Positions 57,829 through 64,000 of a stretch of 64,000 bases of DNA are shown here, one piece after another. Made by a program: the position numbers and the translations under genes. Under the pieces are notes generated by a model, which was not told where the DNA came from, searched no databases, and saw only the letters and a program-made list of their open reading frames with translations. Position 1 is the first letter of the stretch. Each line of letters opens with the position of its first letter. The DNA is taken from assembly GCF_001544275.1 (NCBI RefSeq), contig NZ_BCQE01000005.1:1-64000 (forward strand), given 5' to 3'. Origin of the DNA: Enterococcus gallinarum NBRC 100675. Its GTDB lineage: Bacteria; Bacillota; Bacilli; Lactobacillales; Enterococcaceae.

Positions 57829-57877
57829 TTTCATCTCCAATTTTTCTTACTTTTTTTCATCTGTAAGGATTAACAAA

Positions 57878-57886
57878 ATAATAGCA
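57878..57886 (-). promoter_or_regulatory. Extended -10 promoter candidate for the secY2 operon
   Basis: The minus strand reads TGCTATTAT about 50 bases before the secY2 start. No standard -35. The rest of the 263-base divergent region is A-rich with no clear operator. Confidence 0.45.
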
Positions 57887-58091
57887 AGTTTAAATCCCCC
57901 TTTTTTATTTGTTTTTTTGTTGAAACGAAAAAAAAAATGAAAAGCTGGTGATAGTCATTGTGGTATCATCGTTTTAAATTCAAATAAGAAAACAACGCTT
58001 CATTTTTAGATGATTGTCTGAGAATGACGAGGATTGGAAAAAAAAAGGGGAGAAAATTCCGTAGAAACATCCCTAAAAAGAAGGATTTCAT

Positions 58092-58547
58092 ATGAAGAAA
58101 CTAATTGAACTCATCATACCTCTTGTTTTGCTGTTAGGAGGTATCTTTTTTTTGAAAGATACTTTGACGAATAATGAAACACAGACTGCAGAATCAAGGA
58201 CTCCTGACAATGAACCTAGTCCTAGATTAGACTTGAAAGCTGTCGTTTTACGGACTGAAGATACTTTGGAGGTAGCTGATCAAGAGTCCATCTATCATGG
58301 GGAATTTCCCTACTATAATATGGACACCACCAAAACCTATACGTTTTCCCTTCACTTCGTAACAAGTTCTGGTGAAGCATTGCTTGATCAAAACAAGGAA
58401 CCACTTATTGCGTCAAAAAAAATGAAACTAGCTGCTCCGAAGGGAAAAATCGTCTTTTTTTTAGAAGCCAATGATTTGATGCAGGATTATCTTTTTGAAC
58501 TAGAGGACGTAATGATTCGTGCTAAATTAGCCAGTAATACAAATTAA
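58092..58547 (+). CDS. Membrane-anchored protein of unknown function upstream of secA2
   Basis: A 151-residue protein. An N-terminal anchor or signal sequence (LIELIIPLVLLLGGIFFL) is followed by an extracytoplasmic part: a short polar linker (NNETQTAESRTPDNEPSP) and a beta-rich domain (LDLKAVVLRTEDTLEV, TYTFSLHFVTSSGEALLD). No lipobox cysteine. AAGGA precedes the ATG. It is followed by secA2 after 41 bases on the same strand, so it is likely cotranscribed. I do not recognise a family; it could assist adhesin folding or SecY2 on the outer face of the membrane. Confidence 0.75.
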   Translation: MKKLIELIIPLVLLLGGIFFLKDTLTNNETQTAESRTPDNEPSPRLDLKAVVLRTEDTLEVADQESIYHGEFPYYNMDTTKTYTFSLHFVTSSGEALLDQNKEPLIASKKMKLAAPKGKIVFFLEANDLMQDYLFELEDVMIRAKLASNTN

Positions 58548-58588
58548 TCTGCTCACACTATCAATTTTTTGGGGAAGGATCAGCAAAA

Positions 58589-60958
58589 ATGAAAGATAAA
58601 AAATTCCGCAAATATATGCGGTTAGCGAGAAAGGTTCAAAATCTCGCAGACAAGTATCGGCAATTGTCGGACCAAGAATTACAAATGCAAACTATTCTTT
58701 TTCGTCAACAACTCGAACTAGGAAAAAAGTTAGAGAGTATACTCCCACAAGCCTATGCTGTAGTTGTCGAAGCAGACCGTCGTGTTTTAGGAATGGAACC
58801 TTATTTTGTCCAAATTCTTGGCGCGATTGCTCTTTTTTATGGCAATGTTGCTGAGATGAAAACCGGTGAAGGAAAAACATTGACAGCCACCATGCCGATG
58901 TACTTACACGGTCTGGGAGGCAAAGGCAATTTTTTGATTACTTCCAATACTTATTTAGCATTGCGGGATATTGAGGAAACCGGGAAAGTCTATCGTTTTC
59001 TAGGACTAACCGTGGCTGCTGGAGTCCCCGAACATGAAGATGAAGGAGAAGAAATCGACAAAGAGGTCGTCTATGCAGCAGACATTGTCTATACTACCCA
59101 TAGCGCATTGGGATTTGACTACTTGTTTGACAACTTGGCGGTTTCTCCAGATGAACAATACGTTACTCACTTCAATTATGTATTGATTGATGAAATCGAT
59201 GCAATATTACTCGATATGGCTCAAACACCATTAATCATTTCAGGAGCTCCCAAAGTCCAGTCCAACTTTTTTACACTATCTGATTGGTTTGTAAAGAGCC
59301 TGATTGAAGGGAAAGACTACCTAAGGAGCGAAAATAAGCGCCACGCCTGGTTTACAGAAACAGGTATTCAAAAAGCAGAAGACTATTTAGGTATCGAAAA
59401 CATTCTTTCAGAAAAATGGAAAAATCTTTACCGCCATTTAGTCATTGCCTTGCGGGCCAATTATCTCTTGCACTTAAACAAAGACTATGTTGTGGAAGAC
59501 AATGAAATTCTTTTACTTGACGAAGCAAACGGGCGCAAGTTGATCGGAACAAAACTACAAGCTGGGCTTCATCAAGCAATCGAAGCCAAAGAAGGTGTAG
59601 AGATCACCACGGAAAGCCGATCCATGGGCTCCATTACCTATCAGAATCTCTTCCGAAAATTCAAGATTTTATCCGGAATGACCGGGACAGCCAAAACAGA
59701 CGCTGACGAATTTCGTGAAACTTATGATATTGACGTAATCGAAATTCCAACGAATAAACCCATTCGCCGAAAAGATCATCAGGACCTCGTATATGTTACC
59801 AATCAGTCAAAGATCATGGCTTCTTTGGAAGCAGTAAAAAATGCTTTGATCCAAGAACGTCCCGTTTTGATTGAAACAGGATCGGTCTCAATGTCGACTT
59901 TATACTCCCTGATTCTTTTAAAGCATCGAATTCCTCATAACCTTTTAAATGCTACAACAGCGACCAAAGAATCCTGGATCATCTCAGAAGCGGGCAAAAA
60001 AGGAGCCGTAACAGTAGCCACTTCAATGGCTGGACGCGGTACAGACATTAAACTTGAACAAGACGCGCGGGAAAATGGTGGTCTGTTAGTAGTTGGAACA
60101 GAACGAATGACCAGTGACCGAATCGATAATCAGCTACGAGGGCGCTCCGGACGTCAAGGAGACCCTGGTGATAGCATTTTTTATGTATCCATGGAGGATA
60201 AAATCGTTGTTGAAAGTGCACCTAAATGGGCAGCCCAGGAACGAGAACTATTAACTGAACAAGAAAAATTAGCCAATGGTTTAAAGCCATTAAAAAAGAA
60301 AAAATACAATAAATTGATCAATCAGTCTCAAAGCAATCGCAAAAATCAAGAAATTGCTGGACGTCAAACAACGCTAGAATTTGACTCAATCATTACCATT
60401 CAAAGAGACAAAATGTACAGCATGAGGAACAGTATCATGACAGGCACGCCAGTTGAGTTAGAAAAAATCTTCAACAAATGCATGGAAGAAGCAATCAATC
60501 AATTCATCACCAAGAAAGAGAATCTAAATAAACAAGCGATCCTTGATTTCATCTTTAATAATTTGGACTATAATTTTGATATTTTTGAAATCGAGAAACT
60601 TGATAAATTTAATAAACGAACCGTCAAAAAATTCTTATTCGCTCTGATTTCAGATCGTTTGACTCACATTCAACAATTCATGCCGGACAGTTTCCAACAG
60701 CTGTTCTTCAAGCGAATCGTTCTTTTAAAAGCGTTGGATACTCTTTGGATCGAACAATCAGACAACTTGCAGCAATTGAAAACAGTCATCAATGGAAGAA
60801 ACTGGGGACAACACCGTCCCATCTATGAGTTTCAAGTAGAGGCACACCGTTCTTTCACTCAAATGCGTGAAGCAATTTATCTGGAAGCAATCAGAAATTT
60901 ATTATTATCCGAGTTGGTAAAAACAGAAGATGGTTCATTCGATGTTGAATTTCCATAA
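58589..60958 (+). CDS. secA2: Accessory Sec translocase ATPase SecA2
   Basis: A 789-residue motor for export of the glycosylated adhesin. Walker A KTGEGKT is at 91-97, DEID at 201-204, and the helicase motifs [13 protein letters not shown] and [12 protein letters not shown] are present. It lacks the C-terminal zinc tail of SecA1 and ends soon after the helical wing domain, as accessory SecA2 proteins do. GGGGAAGGA precedes the ATG. Unusually, it is on the opposite strand from secY2 and the asp genes and converges on the adhesin gene, with a shared bidirectional terminator. Confidence 0.97.
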   Translation: MKDKKFRKYMRLARKVQNLADKYRQLSDQELQMQTILFRQQLELGKKLESILPQAYAVVVEADRRVLGMEPYFVQILGAIALFYGNVAEMKTGEGKTLTATMPMYLHGLGGKGNFLITSNTYLALRDIEETGKVYRFLGLTVAAGVPEHEDEGEEIDKEVVYAADIVYTTHSALGFDYLFDNLAVSPDEQYVTHFNYVLIDEIDAILLDMAQTPLIISGAPKVQSNFFTLSDWFVKSLIEGKDYLRSENKRHAWFTETGIQKAEDYLGIENILSEKWKNLYRHLVIALRANYLLHLNKDYVVEDNEILLLDEANGRKLIGTKLQAGLHQAIEAKEGVEITTESRSMGSITYQNLFRKFKILSGMTGTAKTDADEFRETYDIDVIEIPTNKPIRRKDHQDLVYVTNQSKIMASLEAVKNALIQERPVLIETGSVSMSTLYSLILLKHRIPHNLLNATTATKESWIISEAGKKGAVTVATSMAGRGTDIKLEQDARENGGLLVVGTERMTSDRIDNQLRGRSGRQGDPGDSIFYVSMEDKIVVESAPKWAAQERELLTEQEKLANGLKPLKKKKYNKLINQSQSNRKNQEIAGRQTTLEFDSIITIQRDKMYSMRNSIMTGTPVELEKIFNKCMEEAINQFITKKENLNKQAILDFIFNNLDYNFDIFEIEKLDKFNKRTVKKFLFALISDRLTHIQQFMPDSFQQLFFKRIVLLKALDTLWIEQSDNLQQLKTVINGRNWGQHRPIYEFQVEAHRSFTQMREAIYLEAIRNLLLSELVKTEDGSFDVEFP

Positions 60959-60973
60959 TCGACTATAGCGAAT

Positions 60974-61016
60974 AAAAAGCGTCACAGTTAGGCAAATCTA
61001 ACTGTGACGCTTTTTT
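60974..61016. terminator. Bidirectional terminator between secA2 and the adhesin gene
   Basis: A perfect 18-bp stem AAAAAGCGTCACAGTTAG with its complement and a 6-base loop. T runs flank both ends, so it can stop transcription from either side. Confidence 0.95.
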
Positions 61017-61093
61017 ATTGAGTAGTAACACTTCCATCATTTTAGAAGAGCTAGGAAATTTATCCCAGCCCTTCATAAACTGAAAGGAACTGA

Positions 61094-64000
61094 TTAATCC
61101 GTTTCACGCTTTGCTGCATCTTTTTTCTTTTTCATTAAAGCAATCGCAGCTAACAGCGCGGCAATTCCAGCAAGAGACATTTGACTACCGCTTGCATCAG
61201 ATTCACCAGTCTTAGGAAGAGTAGCTCCAGTCGCATGTCCCCCCACTCCTATGTTGCCTTGTGACGTTCCTGTATTTCCATTCGTTGCATTATTCTGCTC
61301 GGAATTTGTAGGAGTTGAAGTAGATCCGCTGATCGATGCACTTTCTGAAAGTGAATGATCTTGACTAGCTGATTGTGATTGTAACTCTGAGAGACTTTCA
61401 GAGAGACTGTTACTATGGTATTCGCTGACGATATCAGAGTTGACATCACTTGTGCTTGTGCTTAACGAAGCAGATTCGCTAACGCTTGTACTATCACTGA
61501 TTGATTCGCTAGCACTCATAGAGACTGAGCCCCGATCAGAAGCACTAAAGCTTTCACTCAGACTAGCAGAGTTGCTAGCACTTGTACTATCGCTTGTAGA
61601 GCCAGATTCACTTGTCTCAGCACTGCTCGACATTGAATCACGTTCACTATCACTGGTGCTTGTGCTTTCGCTAGCTGACTCACTCACACTTAGACTTTCA
61701 ATTGTTGAGTTCGAATCACTTACACTTGCACTATTCGACATTGAATCACGTTCGCTATCACTGATACTTGTGCTTTCACTAGCTGATTCACTCATATCCA
61801 GGCTTTCACTTGTTGAGTTCGAATCACTCACACTTGCACTATTCGACACTGAATCACGTTCACTGTCACTAATGCTTGTGCTTTCACTGACGGATTCACT
61901 CGTACTTGTACTTTCACTCGTTGAATTCGAATCACTTACACTCGCACTATTCGACGTTGAGTCACGTTCACTGTCACTAATGCTTGTGCTTTCGCTAACG
62001 GATTCACTCGTACTTGTACTTTCACTCATTGAATTCGAATCACTTACACTTGCACTATTCGACATTGAGTCACGTTCACTGTCACTCGTACTTGTACTTT
62101 CACTAGCTGATTCACTCGTACTTGCACTTTCGCTTTGACTAATCGATGTGCTTTCACTTGCAGAAATTGACTCACTTGTACTGAAACTGCGGCTTTCTTC
62201 CGTAGAAATACTTGCGCTTTCAGACTCAGAATCACGAGTGCTGGAGCTGTCGCTTGTACTCTCAGAAGCAGAGACTTGGTCGCTAGTGCTCATCGATTGA
62301 CTCAAACTTGTACTGTCACTTGCACTAACCGATTCAGAATCTCGGAAACTTTCACTCATACTAATACTTTCACTAATCGAAGTTGATTCGCTAGGTGAAA
62401 CCACCGTACTATTCCGCTCACTTTCGCTAGTACTGATGCTGACGCTAACTGATTCACTTATACTCGAACTTTGTGAATCACTTGTTGAAGCACTCACACT
62501 TTGAGACTCAATCACTTCTTGTTTTTCGCTAAGCGACGTACTGATTGATGCCGATTCGCTTAGACTCGTACTAGTTGATTGTGAGATGCTAGTGCTTTCA
62601 CTAGCACTTGCTGAGACAGAATCATTCGTACTTGTACTGTCACTTGTTGAAAGGCTAGAACTATTCGATCTTGAATATAGATCACTTAAGCTGTCACTTG
62701 CACTAGCGCTATTGCTGATTGATGTGCTAGCACTATCACTCGTGCTGAAACTACGTGATTCGCTTGCACTTTCAGATCTAGATACTAAATCACTTAGGCT
62801 CGTGCTTAAACTTAAGCTGTTACTAATCGATGTGCTGCCGCTATAGCTCAGGCTGTCACTTCGCGATTCGCTTGCACTTTCAGATCTAGATAGTAAATCA
62901 CTTAAGCTAGTACTTGCACTCAAGCTATCACTGATTGAAGTGCTCATGCTGTTGCTTACACTATCACTCCGTGACTCACTAGCACTTGTTGATTGAGAGT
63001 TCATTTCACTTAAACTTAAGCTAGTACTGCTGCTTCCGCTAAAGGAAGTACTTGTGCTTTGACTTAAGCTATTGCTCCGCGATTCACTGGCACTGGCTGA
63101 ACGAGATAGTAATTCGCTCAAGCTAGTACTGCTGCTTTCACTCGTACTAATTGACGTGCTGCTGCTATAGCTGACGCTATCGCTCCGTGACTCGCTGGCA
63201 CTTACTGATTGAGATAGTTGTTCACTTAGACTTGTACTAGAGCTCAAACTCGTACTAGCTGAAGTACTATTACTGAAACTATTACTTAGACTATTACTTA
63301 AGCTAATCCCTTCGGAAAGCGAGTCGCTTGTCAATTGGCTCAAGCTAGTACTCAAGCTGGTACTGTTGCTCATGCTAATTGACGATGAATCACTCAATGA
63401 AATACTAGTACTTGTGCTGAGACTCAGACTTGCAGAAGTACTACTGCTGTAGCTTTGACTTTCACTTGCTAATGATTTGCTTTCTGAAAGACTATCGCTA
63501 TTGCTCAAGCTTGCACTGATTGACAACGAGTCACTCATTGATGTGCTGATACTCAAACTTTCACTCATACTTACAGAAGCACTATTACTAATACTTGTAC
63601 TATCACTAGTGCTTGCACTAATGCTTGCTGAGGTACTACTGCTGTAGCTAGAACTGTCACTAGTACTTTGACTAATACTTGCCGAAGTACTGCTGCTATA
63701 GCTTTCACTCATACTAGAACGTGAATCACTGATTGACGTACTCAAACTATTCGATTCACTATTGCTGATACTTGAACTAATTGAAGCAGAATCACTGACT
63801 GAAGTGCTGACACTTGTGCTCAGGCTCAAGCTGGCTGAAGTACTACTGCTATAACTTTGACTTTCACTAGCCCGCGAATCGCTAACTGACGTACTTGTAC
63901 TTGTTGATTCACTAATACTTGCACTGGTACTACCGCTGTAGCTTACAGAGTCGCTCGCACTTTGTGAAACCAAACCACTAGTACTCAATGAGGATGAATC
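61094..64000 (-). CDS. Serine-rich repeat LPxTG adhesin (3' part; 5' end beyond window)
   Basis: A wall-anchored surface glycoprotein, the expected substrate of the accessory Sec system. The frame stays open to the window edge (968 codons seen), so the signal peptide and ligand-binding region are missing. Almost all visible sequence is Ser-X dipeptides (SASESTS-like). Two repeat families both have an exact 108-base (36-residue) period: around SDSERDSMSNSASVSDSN (five copies, 61639-62179) and around SASESRSDSLSYS (about 62760-63200). After a short Asn/Gly/Thr linker comes LPKTGE (near 61202-61219), a hydrophobic span and KKKKDAAKR, the sortase signal. Serine density makes it the heavily O-glycosylated stalk. 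Confidence 0.95.
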   Translation of the reverse strand, partial: DSSSLSTSGLVSQSASDSVSYSGSTSASISESTSTSTSVSDSRASESQSYSSSTSASLSLSTSVSTSVSDSASISSSISNSESNSLSTSISDSRSSMSESYSSSTSASISQSTSDSSSYSSSTSASISASTSDSTSISNSASVSMSESLSISTSMSDSLSISASLSNSDSLSESKSLASESQSYSSSTSASLSLSTSTSISLSDSSSISMSNSTSLSTSLSQLTSDSLSEGISLSNSLSNSFSNSTSASTSLSSSTSLSEQLSQSVSASESRSDSVSYSSSTSISTSESSSTSLSELLSRSASASESRSNSLSQSTSTSFSGSSSTSLSLSEMNSQSTSASESRSDSVSNSMSTSISDSLSASTSLSDLLSRSESASESRSDSLSYSGSTSISNSLSLSTSLSDLVSRSESASESRSFSTSDSASTSISNSASASDSLSDLYSRSNSSSLSTSDSTSTNDSVSASASESTSISQSTSTSLSESASISTSLSEKQEVIESQSVSASTSDSQSSSISESVSVSISTSESERNSTVVSPSESTSISESISMSESFRDSESVSASDSTSLSQSMSTSDQVSASESTSDSSSTRDSESESASISTEESRSFSTSESISASESTSISQSESASTSESASESTSTSDSERDSMSNSASVSDSNSMSESTSTSESVSESTSISDSERDSTSNSASVSDSNSTSESTSTSESVSESTSISDSERDSVSNSASVSDSNSTSESLDMSESASESTSISDSERDSMSNSASVSDSNSTIESLSVSESASESTSTSDSERDSMSSSAETSESGSTSDSTSASNSASLSESFSASDRGSVSMSASESISDSTSVSESASLSTSTSDVNSDIVSEYHSNSLSESLSELQSQSASQDHSLSESASISGSTSTPTNSEQNNATNGNTGTSQGNIGVGGHATGATLPKTGESDASGSQMSLAGIAALLAAIALMKKKKDAAKRETD
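61639..62178 (-). repeat. Five tandem 108-bp repeats in the adhesin stalk
   Basis: The marker CACGTTC recurs on the plus strand at 61639, 61747, 61855, 61963 and 62071, exactly 108 bases apart. Each unit encodes about 36 residues with SDSERDS and SNSASVSDSN. Copies differ by a few bases, so the array is recent enough to recombine. Confidence 0.9.

Noticed and set aside
58589-60958. Recent duplication of secA
   Set aside because: This SecA2 lacks the zinc tail, is divergent throughout and sits with secY2 and asp genes, so it is the accessory paralogue.
61440-62138. A 232-codon plus-strand open frame rich in Leu, Ser and Val
   Set aside because: It is the antisense of the serine-repeat array. 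Absence of stops follows from the Ser-codon composition on the other strand.
63986-63988. TTG as the start of the adhesin gene
   Set aside because: The frame is open through the window edge and reads Ser-rich repeat before it; the true start lies outside.
61094-64000. CRISPR-like repetition
   Set aside because: Repeats are contiguous, in frame, of 108-base period and encode Ser-X; there are no unique spacers or cas genes.

Overview
This is a low-GC Gram-positive (Lactobacillales) chromosome segment. An Enterococcus-like host is the best guess: LPxTG/SecA2 surface biology, long-form ribosome hibernation factor, murA-epuA linkage, a DUF2969 gene and an atpBEFHAGDC operon without atpI all fit. 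The genus is an inference; no 16S rRNA or other decisive marker lies in the window. No transposase, integrase, phage or CRISPR is seen.

Region 1 (1-17.2 kb). The block comFA-comFC-hpf ... secA-prfB-ftsE-ftsX runs on the minus strand. It is interrupted between hpf and secA by about 6.5 kb holding a maltodextrin ABC operon (malX-malF-malG, without its ATPase) and an HxlR-regulated aldo/keto reductase-SDR pair. prfB carries the classic autoregulatory +1 frameshift. Beyond comFA lie an orphan PTS IIB gene with a cre-like promoter, a small conserved gene, yigZ and a NagR/YvoA-like GntR regulator.

Region 2 (17.2-31 kb). A 1410-residue activase/dehydratase-like iron-sulfur protein faces a TetR regulator. 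Then come a 55-codon gene, tRNA-Gln and tRNA-Tyr, a DUF2969 gene, the branched-chain amino acid ABC operon livJHMGF with a CBS-ACT sensor gene (a CodY-like box sits at the livJ promoter), a ROK kinase, a GNAT and yidD.

Region 3 (31-45.2 kb). Housekeeping genes: epuA, murA, a DUF1146 gene, the F1Fo ATP synthase operon, smpB, rnr, an esterase, secG, a GNAT and an alpha/beta hydrolase whose nucleophile serine is replaced by glycine.

Region 4 (45.3-64 kb). An accessory Sec (SecA2/SecY2) and glycosylation island serves a serine-rich repeat LPxTG adhesin, whose 3' part runs off the right edge. The minus-strand operon is secY2-asp1-asp2-asp3-gtfA-gtfB, followed by a coiled-coil protein, a tail-anchored small protein, an HTH/helical-repeat protein, gtf3, a second coiled-coil protein and a divergent ParM/actin-like protein. 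secA2 lies on the opposite strand behind a gene for a membrane-anchored protein of unknown function. The likely scheme is that GtfA/GtfB and Gtf3 glycosylate the adhesin in the cytoplasm, Asp1-3 and SecA2 deliver it to SecY2, and sortase anchors it. The actin-like and coiled-coil additions, in the same transcription unit, are the most novel element of the window.
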